The notes beneath the pieces were generated by a model. The model saw only the letters and a program-made list of their open reading frames with translations, ran no database searches and was not told the origin of the DNA. The position numbers and the translations under genes were made by a program. This document shows positions 34,528-42,212 of a stretch of 64,000 bases of DNA, piece after piece; position 1 is the first letter of the stretch, and the number at the start of each line of letters is the position of its first letter. The DNA lies in the NCBI RefSeq assembly GCF_015674855.1, contig NZ_JADMLG010000014.1, positions 62,001-126,000 of the forward strand, given 5' to 3'. Origin of the DNA: Nocardia bovistercoris. Lineage in GTDB: Bacteria; Actinomycetota; Actinomycetes; Mycobacteriales; Mycobacteriaceae.

Positions 34528-35196
34528 TCACCGTTCCGCCGCGGATTCCGCTTCGGTGTGGTCGCGTCCGGTGTATCGGCGGACGAATCGCACGACCGGG
34601 CCCGCGAAGATTCCCGACAGTCGCGTGTAGGGCCAGATTGCCACGATGAGCATGAGAATCGCCCCGCGCGCCTGATAGATGACCGGGGCTTGCGCTATGG
34701 CGTCGGCATTCGGGTGCGTGCTGGGCAGCGAACGGATCCAGGCGTACAGGGTTTCGGCCGTGCGGTAGCGATTCCCGGCGGAATTCGGGTCGAAGCGCAT
34801 CGCGATACCGGAGAACAGTGCCGCGATCAGCACCGGCACCGTGATGCGGTCGAGCGGGGTGACGGGCCGGGACGCGCCGATCAGGTCGGGCAGCAACAAC
34901 AGCACCCCGCCGACGCCGGTGAGCACGCCGCCGATGCCCTCGACGGTGATCATGATCGCGAAAGCGGGGCCGGTCAGCCTGCTGTCGTGGCCTGCGGTCG
35001 CCAGGTCGACCAGGCGCGCGGCGAGCACGAGAGTGAATCCGATCCGTAGCGCGAGCAGTGCGAGCCGGTGCGTGCGAGCGGCGTCGGGCGCCACGGTGAA
35101 GCCGCGGAAGCGGTCGCGGCGGTATCGCCACACGTGACCGGTCACGAACGAGGCCGCCGCCAGGTACGGAAGCAGGATCCACAACACGGCGGGCAT
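34528..35196 (-). CDS. NarI-like membrane protein lacking haem-ligand histidines
   Basis: 222 residues, five probable helices, matching the length and order of respiratory nitrate reductase gamma subunit (NarI): an N-terminal WILLPYLAAASFVTGHVWRY, a YRTAETLYAWIRSL segment, and WPYTRLSGIFAGPV near the end. By eye against remembered E. coli and mycobacterial NarI, the four His that bind haem b are Arg, Arg, Arg and Gly here. No narGHJ genes are nearby. It may be a structural or sensing relative, not a quinol oxidase. Tail-to-tail with the ABC ATPase gene. Confidence 0.7.
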   Translation of the reverse strand: MPAVLWILLPYLAAASFVTGHVWRYRRDRFRGFTVAPDAARTHRLALLALRIGFTLVLAARLVDLATAGHDSRLTGPAFAIMITVEGIGGVLTGVGGVLLLLPDLIGASRPVTPLDRITVPVLIAALFSGIAMRFDPNSAGNRYRTAETLYAWIRSLPSTHPNADAIAQAPVIYQARGAILMLIVAIWPYTRLSGIFAGPVVRFVRRYTGRDHTEAESAAER

Positions 35197-35371
35197 CGGG
35201 CGATATCACTTTCGGTAGGTCGAACGGCCGCCCCACTGTGGCAGGAACAGGGCACGACGCACAGAGCCTAACGGCAGCTACCGATGAGTAGGCATGGGTG
35301 GTGTGACCGGGCGATGTCGCCGATTCGTGACCCGCTCGCCCCTTGCGGGCATGCGGGCCTGCGCTATCGTA

Positions 35372-35390
35372 GTGATATCACCTTGATACC
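35372..35390 (+). promoter_or_regulatory. palindrome before the SPFH gene
   Basis: GTGATATCAC (35372-35381) is a perfect 10-bp palindrome, followed by the related half-site CTTGATACC. It lies 20 bases before the ATG at 35402, close to a start site, and could be bound by the small ribbon-helix-helix protein encoded downstream. Confidence 0.4.
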
Positions 35391-35401
35391 GGGAGGATGT
35401 C

Positions 35402-36286
35402 ATGAAGCTCAGGTCCGCCTTCCATGTCAACGGCTTTCTGGTGCTGTTGGCGTGGTTGGTCCTCACTCTCTTCTTCGGCGGGGCGGCCGCGCTCGGCTTC
35501 GTCGCCGCGGCCGACGGGGGCAATCCGCCCGCGCTGATCGCCGCGATCGTCGCGACGGTGCTCGTCGTCGTGCTGCTACTGCTTGCGACCGGGCTGACGG
35601 TGGTCGATCCGAACGAGGCGAAGGTGGTGCAGTTCTTCGGCCGCTATGTCGGCTCGGTGAGCGAACCCGGCTTCTTCTCGGTGGTTCCGCTGTCGGACCG
35701 CAAGAGCATCTCGCTGCGGGTGCGCAACTTCGAGACCCAGAAACTCAAGGTCAACGATGCCGACGGCAATCCGGTCGAGATCGCCGCGGTGGTGGTCTAC
35801 CGGGTGGTCGACAGCTTCAAGGCCGCCTTCGCCGTCGACGACTACGAGGAGTACGTGGAGACCCAGTCCGAGGCTGCCGTGCGGCATCTGGCCACCTCGC
35901 ACCCCTACGACGCGCACGACGCCGAGCGCACCAGCCTGCGCGACGGCGCCGAGGTCGCCGAGGAACTCACCGTCGAACTGCGTGAGCGCACCGAGACGGC
36001 GGGCGTCGAGGTGCTCGAGGCCCGCATCACCCACCTGGCCTACGCGCCGGAGATCGCCCAGGCCATGCTGGTGCGCCAGCAGGCGGCGCAGGTGGTGGCG
36101 GCACGCACGCACATCGTGGAGGGCGCGGTCGGTATGGTCGGTCTCGCGCTGGACCGGCTCACCGCACAGGGGGTCGTCGAACTCGATGAGGAACGAAGGG
36201 CCGCAATGGTTTCCAATCTGCTCGTGGTGTTGTGCGGCGACCGCGCGACCCAGCCCGTCGTCAACGCCGGCACGCTCTACAACTGA
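35402..36286 (+). CDS. SPFH/band-7 domain membrane protein
   Basis: 294 residues. Two N-terminal membrane helices (about 10-35 and 45-70) are followed by an SPFH domain: TVVDPNEAKVVQFFGRYVGSVSEPGFF near residue 72, then a helical region (RERTETAGVEVLEARITHLAYAPEIAQAML) and a short coiled coil. Members scaffold membrane domains or protect proteases and transporters. GGAGG precedes the ATG. The next gene, a tiny ribbon-helix-helix protein nine bases on, is a recurrent partner of this SPFH type in actinobacteria as I recall. Confidence 0.88.
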   Translation: MKLRSAFHVNGFLVLLAWLVLTLFFGGAAALGFVAAADGGNPPALIAAIVATVLVVVLLLLATGLTVVDPNEAKVVQFFGRYVGSVSEPGFFSVVPLSDRKSISLRVRNFETQKLKVNDADGNPVEIAAVVVYRVVDSFKAAFAVDDYEEYVETQSEAAVRHLATSHPYDAHDAERTSLRDGAEVAEELTVELRERTETAGVEVLEARITHLAYAPEIAQAMLVRQQAAQVVAARTHIVEGAVGMVGLALDRLTAQGVVELDEERRAAMVSNLLVVLCGDRATQPVVNAGTLYN

Positions 36287-36295
36287 GCCGATCCC

Positions 36296-36472
36296 ATGGT
36301 CGAACGCAAGAAGCTGCTGCTGCGCCTCGACCCGGCCGTCCACGAGGCCATGGCCAAGTGGGCGGCCGATGATCTGCGCAGTATCAACGCCCAGATCGAA
36401 TACGCGCTGCGATTGGCCCTCGAACAGGTGGGTCGACGGCCAACCCGCTCCGGAGACGACTCGGCGGCGTGA
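36296..36472 (+). CDS. 58-residue ribbon-helix-helix (Arc-like) protein
   Basis: 58 residues from ATG at 36296. ERKKLLLRLDPAVHEAMAKW is a beta strand followed by helix A, and SINAQIEYALRLALEQV is helix B, the Arc/CopG fold. It is probably a DNA-binding repressor of its own operon with the SPFH gene; the palindrome at 35372 is a candidate site. It lies between the SPFH gene and the convergent methyltransferase. No toxin gene is adjacent, so an antitoxin role is not supported. Confidence 0.72.
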   Translation: MVERKKLLLRLDPAVHEAMAKWAADDLRSINAQIEYALRLALEQVGRRPTRSGDDSAA

Positions 36473-36484
36473 ACCGCGGCGGAT

Positions 36485-37333
36485 TCAAGCGGGCTTGACG
36501 CTGACGAAGATCGCCGTGCCGGGGAACAGCGCGCCGCGCAGCGGACTCCACTGCCCCCATTCCTGCTCCAACCACTCCGGCCAGTCGGGTTCGACGATGT
36601 CCTCGAGGACCAGTCCCGCCGCGACGATCTCGCGAACCCGGTCGCCGACGGTGCGGTGGTGCTCGACGTAGGTCGGCGTGCCGTCGGCGTCCCGCTCGAC
36701 ATAGGGGGAGCGGTCGAAATAGGAGACCGTCGCGGTCAGGCCGCGCTCGCCGGGATCGTCGAGGAAGATCCACCGCATCGGGTGGTTCACCGAGAACACC
36801 CACCGCCCGCCCGGCCGCAACACCCGCGCGACCTCGCGCATGACTCGCGCGGAATCGGCGACGAACGGGATCGCGCCGAAGGACGAACAGGCCAGGTCGA
36901 AGCTCTCGTCCGCGAACGGCAGATCCTCCGCGCCCGCCTGGACCAGCGGCACCCGAGGCCCGCCCCGATCCATCACCGCCGCGCCGCGCGCGAGCATCGA
37001 CCGCGAGAGATCGAGTCCGACCGGCAGCGCGCCGCGCGCGGCCAGCCATCGCGAACAGGGCGCCGAACCGCAGCCGACCTCGAGGACGCGGCGTCCGGCG
37101 ACCTCGCCGAGCAAACCCATGTCGCCCTCGTGCAGGCCCTCGGGGCACCATACGAATTCACCGTCGGGGGTGTCGACGCCGAGGAACTCGGCGTGCTCGG
37201 CGTGGTACTGCGCCGCGTCGGCATCCCACCAGCTACGGCTGGCCTTCCGACTCGCGGCGGCATCGACCCGAGTTCGCGCGTGTGTGGCATCGAGGAGCAG
37301 GGCGTTTGCCTCGTGGAGGGGATCTTCCGACAC
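36485..37333 (-). CDS. class I SAM-dependent methyltransferase
   Basis: 282 residues from GTG at 37333. Motif I VLEVGCGSAPCSRWLA near residue 89, LPFADESFDLACSSFGAIPF, then VLRPGGRWVFSVNHPM and a C-terminal WPEWLEQEWGQWSP. The N-terminal 60 residues (SRSWWDADAAQYHAEHAEFLG) are typical of a class of actinobacterial enzymes next to rpsA. The longer start at 37471 would run into the rpsA promoter region. Substrate unknown. Divergent from rpsA. Confidence 0.85.
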   Translation of the reverse strand: MSEDPLHEANALLLDATHARTRVDAAASRKASRSWWDADAAQYHAEHAEFLGVDTPDGEFVWCPEGLHEGDMGLLGEVAGRRVLEVGCGSAPCSRWLAARGALPVGLDLSRSMLARGAAVMDRGGPRVPLVQAGAEDLPFADESFDLACSSFGAIPFVADSARVMREVARVLRPGGRWVFSVNHPMRWIFLDDPGERGLTATVSYFDRSPYVERDADGTPTYVEHHRTVGDRVREIVAAGLVLEDIVEPDWPEWLEQEWGQWSPLRGALFPGTAIFVSVKPA

Positions 37334-37644
37334 GCGCCAAACCTTATCCCGGCGTGGCGGAGACGCCGGTTTGCCCGTCCCGACCAAGGTCGCGTACGCT
37401 GATTCAGCGAGTGCCTTCTGTACTGGCGTACCGATGTAAGCGGCACTGTGATCGACTCCAGGATCGGACACGATCGAGCGACGGTTACAGCGTACTCAGT
37501 AACAGAGCGCCCGCGCTGGGTTTCACGTGTGGTGAGTGCGGTACGTTCCTTAGGTCCGTCGTCGCATCGTCGCGGTGATCTCGCAGCGTACCGAAAGTTC
37601 CAATGTCCGCAACCGACCACAATCCGTCCGGAGCACACCGACAC
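37334..37644. promoter_or_regulatory. divergent promoter region of rpsA and the methyltransferase gene
   Basis: A 311-bp region without a supported gene. It must carry the rpsA promoter, since rpsA is essential and transcribed alone. I could not fix a -35/-10 pair by eye. GGAG at 37629-37632 is the likely ribosome site of the ATG at 37645. Confidence 0.55.
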
Positions 37645-39111
37645 ATGCCCACCACCGTCACCTCGCCGCAGGTAGCCGTCAACGACATCGGCTCCGCCGA
37701 GGACTTCCTCGCCGCCATCGACGCCACGATCAAGTACTTCAACGACGGCGACATCGTCGAAGGAACCATCGTCAAGGTCGATCGCGACGAGGTCCTGCTC
37801 GACATCGGTTACAAGACCGAAGGCGTCATCCCCTCCCGCGAACTCTCGATCAAACACGACGTCGACCCGAACGAGGTCGTTTCCGTGGGTGATGAGGTGG
37901 AGGCCCTCGTTCTCACCAAGGAGGACAAGGAAGGCCGCCTGATCCTGTCGAAGAAGCGGGCGCAGTACGAGCGCGCGTGGGGCACCATCGAGGAGCTCAA
38001 GGAGAAGGACGAGGCCGTCAAGGGCACCGTGATCGAGGTCGTCAAGGGCGGCCTGATCCTGGATATCGGTCTGCGTGGCTTCCTTCCCGCCTCGCTCGTC
38101 GAGATGCGCCGCGTCCGCGACCTCCAGCCGTACGTCGGCAAGGAGATCGAGGCCAAGATCATCGAGCTGGACAAGAACCGCAACAACGTGGTCCTGTCCC
38201 GCCGCGCCTGGCTGGAGCAGACCCAGTCCGAGGTGCGTTCGGAGTTCCTGCACCAGCTGCAGAAGGGCCAGGTCCGCAAGGGTGTGGTCTCCTCGATCGT
38301 CAACTTCGGCGCGTTCGTCGACCTCGGCGGCGTCGACGGTCTGGTGCACGTCTCGGAGCTGTCCTGGAAGCACATCGACCACCCGTCCGAGGTCGTCGAG
38401 GTGGGCAACGAGGTCACCGTCGAGGTGCTCGACGTCGACCTGGATCGCGAGCGGGTGTCCCTGTCGCTGAAGGCGACTCAGGAAGACCCGTGGCGTCAGT
38501 TCGCCCGCACCCACGCGATCGGGCAGATCGTGCCGGGCAAGGTCACCAAGCTGGTTCCCTTCGGCGCGTTCGTGCGCGTCGAGGAGGGCATCGAGGGTCT
38601 GGTGCACATCTCGGAGCTGGCCGAGCGCCACGTCGAGGTGCCGGACCAGGTCGTCGCCGTCGGCGACGACGCGATGGTCAAGGTCATCGACATCGACCTG
38701 GAGCGCCGCCGGATCTCGCTGTCGCTGAAGCAGGCGAACGAGGACTACCACGCCGAGTTCGACCCGTCGAAGTACGGCATGGCCGACAGCTACGACGAGC
38801 AGGGCAACTACATCTTCCCCGAGGGCTTCGACCCCGACACCAACGAGTGGCTCGACGGCTTCGACAAGCAGCGCGAAGAGTGGGAAGGCCGCTACGCGGA
38901 GGCGGAGCGTCGCCACAAGATGCACACCGCCCAGATGGAGAAGATGGCGGCCGACGCCGCGGCCGAGGCCGCCAACGGTGCGGGCGCGTCCAACTACTCC
39001 TCGGAGAGCGGTACGCAGTCCGCCTCGACCCAGGCCGAGCCCGCGGGCGGGTCGCTCGCCAGCGACGCCCAGCTCGCGGCACTGCGGGAGAAGCTCTCCG
39101 GCAACGCCTGA
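37645..39111 (+). CDS. rpsA: 30S ribosomal protein S1
   Basis: 488 residues from ATG at 37645 (MPTTVTSPQVAV, as in mycobacteria; the frame is also open to an ATG at 37603). Four S1 RNA-binding domains, each with a G-F/V-VDLGG or related core: GDIVEGTIVKV, KGTVIEVVKGGLILDIG, KGVVSSIVNFGAFVDLGG and PGKVTKLVPFGAFVRVEEG. The C-terminus (SDAQLAALREKLSG) is the conserved end of actinobacterial S1. It binds mRNA and helps initiation on weakly structured leaders. Followed by a clear terminator. Confidence 0.97.
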   Translation: MPTTVTSPQVAVNDIGSAEDFLAAIDATIKYFNDGDIVEGTIVKVDRDEVLLDIGYKTEGVIPSRELSIKHDVDPNEVVSVGDEVEALVLTKEDKEGRLILSKKRAQYERAWGTIEELKEKDEAVKGTVIEVVKGGLILDIGLRGFLPASLVEMRRVRDLQPYVGKEIEAKIIELDKNRNNVVLSRRAWLEQTQSEVRSEFLHQLQKGQVRKGVVSSIVNFGAFVDLGGVDGLVHVSELSWKHIDHPSEVVEVGNEVTVEVLDVDLDRERVSLSLKATQEDPWRQFARTHAIGQIVPGKVTKLVPFGAFVRVEEGIEGLVHISELAERHVEVPDQVVAVGDDAMVKVIDIDLERRRISLSLKQANEDYHAEFDPSKYGMADSYDEQGNYIFPEGFDPDTNEWLDGFDKQREEWEGRYAEAERRHKMHTAQMEKMAADAAAEAANGAGASNYSSESGTQSASTQAEPAGGSLASDAQLAALREKLSGNA

Positions 39112-39128
39112 TCGTTCGGAGCAGTACC

Positions 39129-39162
39129 CGAGGCCCCGGTCCCGAATGGGATCGGGGCCTCG
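39129..39162 (+). terminator. rpsA terminator
   Basis: A 15-pair-class GC-rich hairpin, CGAGGCCCC... pairing with ...GGGGCCTCG around a GAAT loop, 17 bases after the rpsA stop. No T-tract. Confidence 0.8.
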
Positions 39163-39207
39163 CCTCGTACGAGGGCCCGGCTCTTGCGCCGGGTACCCTG
39201 AGCGGCG

Positions 39208-39840
39208 ATGTCGGATGTCAGCGCGGAGTCCTCGACCGGCGTGTGGGAACGCAGGAAACTCGAGGCGATGAGTCGTATTCAGCGGGTCGCGCTCGACCTG
39301 TTCGAGGAGCACGGCTACCGCGCGGTGACGGTGGAGCGGATCGCGAATGTGGCCCGGACCTCGGCTAGTTCGGTGTATCGCTACTTCGGCACCAAGGAGA
39401 TGCTCGTGCTCTACGACGAGCACGATCTGCGCCTGCTCGAGGAGATCGCGCGCGCGGGCGGTGGTGCGGTGGTGCGGCCCGCGGAGTTGATCGCGGCGGC
39501 GCGGGCGCTGGCCCCGGTCTTGATCGAGGCCTTGCTGACCCCGGAATCCGAACTGCGCCTGCGGCGTCGCATGCGTTATGTGACGACCATTCCGGAGATC
39601 GCCGACGCGCAGAGCAGGCAGATGCGCGAGACGCAGGGGCAGGTGCTCGCCCTTTTGCTCGCGCGCACCGGTCGCGCCCCGGACGATCTGCGGCTCGGGA
39701 TGGCGGCGGCGATCGCCGTGTGGGGCACGGTCGCCGCCCTCGACCATTGGGCCGCGGGCGATTTCGCGCGCCCGCTCACCGAGGTCTACACCGAGACGAT
39801 GGCGGCGGTCTTCGATGCCATCGAACGCATCATCGACTAG
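39208..39840 (+). CDS. TetR-family transcriptional regulator
   Basis: 210 residues. HTH region: RIQRVALDLFEEHGYRAVTVERIANVARTS and SVYRYFGTKEMLVLY near residues 23-70. The ligand-binding part is helical and variable. It converges on the MMPL gene, the stop codons overlapping by 11 bases. Such pairs usually include a TetR that controls its neighbour; the palindrome at 42063-42087 before the MMPL gene is a candidate operator. Confidence 0.9.
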   Translation: MSDVSAESSTGVWERRKLEAMSRIQRVALDLFEEHGYRAVTVERIANVARTSASSVYRYFGTKEMLVLYDEHDLRLLEEIARAGGGAVVRPAELIAAARALAPVLIEALLTPESELRLRRRMRYVTTIPEIADAQSRQMRETQGQVLALLLARTGRAPDDLRLGMAAAIAVWGTVAALDHWAAGDFARPLTEVYTETMAAVFDAIERIID

Positions 39841-42046
39841 CCCGCCTTCGCGAGCGCAAGCGTGGCAGCCACCAGTTCCAGCGGCCGAACAGCTGCATGA
39901 ACGCCGGAACCAACAGTAGGCGGACGAGTAGCGCGTCGATCGCGATGGCGACCGCGAGCGCGAAACCGATCTGCTGGAGTTCGAGGACGTCCGCGGTGAC
40001 GAAGCTCGCGAACACCGCCACCATGATGGCGGCGGCCGCGGTGATCGGCCGCGCGGTGTGTCGCAATCCCTCGGCGACCGCGGCGGCATTGTCCCAGCTC
40101 TGCTCCCACGCCTCCCGCATCCGCCGGATGAGGAACACCTCGTAGTCCATCGACAGCCCGAACAGGACCGCGAAAACCAGCATGGGTAGGTAGATCTGGA
40201 GGAATCCGGTGCTGTGGAATCCGAGGACCGATTCGCCGATGCCGTATTGGAAGACCGCGACCGTGATGCCGAGCGCCGCCCCGGTGGCGAGCAGGTTCAA
40301 CACGATCGCCTTGAGCGCGAGCACGACGCTGCGGAACGCGTAGATCAGGAATCCCAGCGAGACGGTGAGGACGAGGGCGATCACCAGCGGTAGACGATCG
40401 GTGATGCGGACCGAGACGTCGGCGAAGACGGCCGAGGTGCCGCCCACCCGGATCTCGGCGTCGCCTCCGACGCCATCGGCCGCGGTCCTGATGTCGTCGG
40501 TCAGCTCCGCGACGGCCGTCGAATCGAAGGCTTCGCGCGGGACGACCGTGGCGAGCACCCGGCCTTCGGAGTGTTGCGGCAGCACCCTGACCACGCGGTC
40601 GTCGTCGGCGAGATGCTCGATGAACGCCGAAACCCGCTGCCGGGTCGGCTCTCGCATCGACGTGTCGCCGGGACCGGTGGCCAGCACGGTGATCGGGGCG
40701 AGCAGTCCCGGCCCGAAATTCTGTTCGGTCAGCTGCGCGGCGCGCCCGCTCGGGCGTTCGCCGAGCGCGCCGACACCCATATCGATGCCGTAGTCGATGG
40801 TGGCGATCGGCAGTGCCGCCGCGACCAGCGCCGCGACGCCGAGTGTGCCGAACAGCACAGGTTTGCCCATGACGAGTCGGGCCCAGCGAGCCCATCCGCC
40901 GTGCGCGCGTGTGGATCCAGGAGCCGGGGGACGCAGTCGGGCGGGTAGCGCACCGCGGTGCACGGCCGGTCCGAGGGTCGCGAGCAGCGCGGGCAAGAGG
41001 GTGAAGGCGGCGGTGAGGGTGGCCAGTACCGCGGTGACCACGCCGATGGCGATGCCGGTCAGCATGGCCAGTCCCACCGCCGCCAGTGAGCACAGCGAGA
41101 TCATGACGATCAGGCCCGAGGCGAGCACCGTGCGCCCGGCCGTGTCGAGAGCGGTCGCCAGGGCGGCCTCGATTCCTTCCCGGTCGTCGCGCCGGGTGAC
41201 GCCGCGCCGGTTCAGTTCCTCGGTGAACCGGCTGACGACGAACATCGCGTAGTCGATGGCGGTGCCGGTGGCGATCATGGTGGCCACCGAGAGCACCAGC
41301 GAGTCGAAGGTCAGGAAGGTGGTGAGTCCGAACAGTACGCCGACACCGGCGGCGATGCCCGCGGCGGTGACCGCGATCGGGAGCGTGGCGGCCGCGAGCG
41401 CGCCGAGCGCGAGGACGAGCACCGCGGCCGCGACCGGAATGCCGATGGTCTCGGCGCGCTGCATATCCGCGGTTTCGATGGCCATGAGGTCGGCCTGGAT
41501 CGGCGCGTATCCGGTCATGACGGCCTCGACATCGGGTTCGGCGGCCCGCGCGAGCGCCGCGCGCAGGTCTTCGGCGACCGCGACCCGCCGCGCCATGGCG
41601 CCATCGATGCCGACGATGGCGAAGGCGGTGTGCCGGTCGGCGGAGATCTGTATCGAGGACATGCCCTCGTACGGGCCGATCGCGCCCGCGACGCCGTCGG
41701 TGGCGCGCACCGCCGACAGTGCGCGGTCGACGGCGGCGCGGAATTCCGGTGAGTCCGCGCCGCGGCGTTCGGAGTGGAAGACGAGCAGGTCCTGTTCGGC
41801 GCCGAAGCGGGAGAAGTGTTCGGCCGCGAGTTGTTCCACGCGAGCCGAATCCGATTCGGGGACGGTGTAATCGGGCGCGCCGAGACGGTCGTGCAAGGCC
41901 GGGTAGGCCGCGCCGCAACCGATGGCGACGAGCAGCCAGGTCAGCAGGACGACCCCGCGGTGGCGGACGATGAATCGGCCCCACCGGCCGAGCGGGCCCG
42001 GTCGGCGGGCATCCCGCGGTCGTTCGGCGGTGGCGCGCGTGGTCAT
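39830..42046 (-). CDS. MMPL/RND-family transporter
   Basis: 738 residues with about 11-12 membrane helices in two halves. After helix 1 a large external loop (residues 55-190), then five helices with GTAIDYAMFVVSRF; a second external loop and five more helices with FGLSMDYEVFLIRRMRE, the MMPL family signature. ATG at 42046 has GGGAGG seven bases upstream. Members export lipids, siderophores or drugs using the proton gradient. No biosynthetic genes adjoin, so it may be a lipid or efflux transporter regulated by the TetR. Confidence 0.92.
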   Translation of the reverse strand: MTTRATAERPRDARRPGPLGRWGRFIVRHRGVVLLTWLLVAIGCGAAYPALHDRLGAPDYTVPESDSARVEQLAAEHFSRFGAEQDLLVFHSERRGADSPEFRAAVDRALSAVRATDGVAGAIGPYEGMSSIQISADRHTAFAIVGIDGAMARRVAVAEDLRAALARAAEPDVEAVMTGYAPIQADLMAIETADMQRAETIGIPVAAAVLVLALGALAAATLPIAVTAAGIAAGVGVLFGLTTFLTFDSLVLSVATMIATGTAIDYAMFVVSRFTEELNRRGVTRRDDREGIEAALATALDTAGRTVLASGLIVMISLCSLAAVGLAMLTGIAIGVVTAVLATLTAAFTLLPALLATLGPAVHRGALPARLRPPAPGSTRAHGGWARWARLVMGKPVLFGTLGVAALVAAALPIATIDYGIDMGVGALGERPSGRAAQLTEQNFGPGLLAPITVLATGPGDTSMREPTRQRVSAFIEHLADDDRVVRVLPQHSEGRVLATVVPREAFDSTAVAELTDDIRTAADGVGGDAEIRVGGTSAVFADVSVRITDRLPLVIALVLTVSLGFLIYAFRSVVLALKAIVLNLLATGAALGITVAVFQYGIGESVLGFHSTGFLQIYLPMLVFAVLFGLSMDYEVFLIRRMREAWEQSWDNAAAVAEGLRHTARPITAAAAIMVAVFASFVTADVLELQQIGFALAVAIAIDALLVRLLLVPAFMQLFGRWNWWLPRLRSRRRASR

Positions 42047-42062
42047 GGTCCCTCCCGATGGC

Positions 42063-42087
42063 ATACCTGAAAGTCACTATCAGATAT
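42063..42087. promoter_or_regulatory. 25-bp imperfect palindrome before the MMPL gene
   Basis: Arms ATACCTGA (42063-42070) and TCAGATAT (42080-42087) with the inner AGTCACT form one odd-centred palindrome, five positions out of 25 imperfect. Sixteen bases before the ATG at 42046. Typical size for a TetR operator. Confidence 0.5.
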
Positions 42088-42212
42088 GTCGCTCAGTGTA
42101 GGAAGCTCGACGCGCCGTACGCAAGAGGCAGGGTGAATCGGTCGCCCGGCATTCGCTCGGCGGTCGCGAAATCGTTTCGGGCCGAGCGGAATCGCCGGTA
42201 GTCTCCCCGTGC

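Noticed and set aside
36296..36472. Antitoxin interpretation of the ribbon-helix-helix protein
   Set aside because: No adjacent small toxin gene; it follows an SPFH gene, which fits a repressor of that operon better.
36973..40089. 1038-codon minus-strand open frame across rpsA and the TetR gene
   Set aside because: It crosses rpsA in antisense and includes the true methyltransferase only in another frame; a GC-bias artefact.
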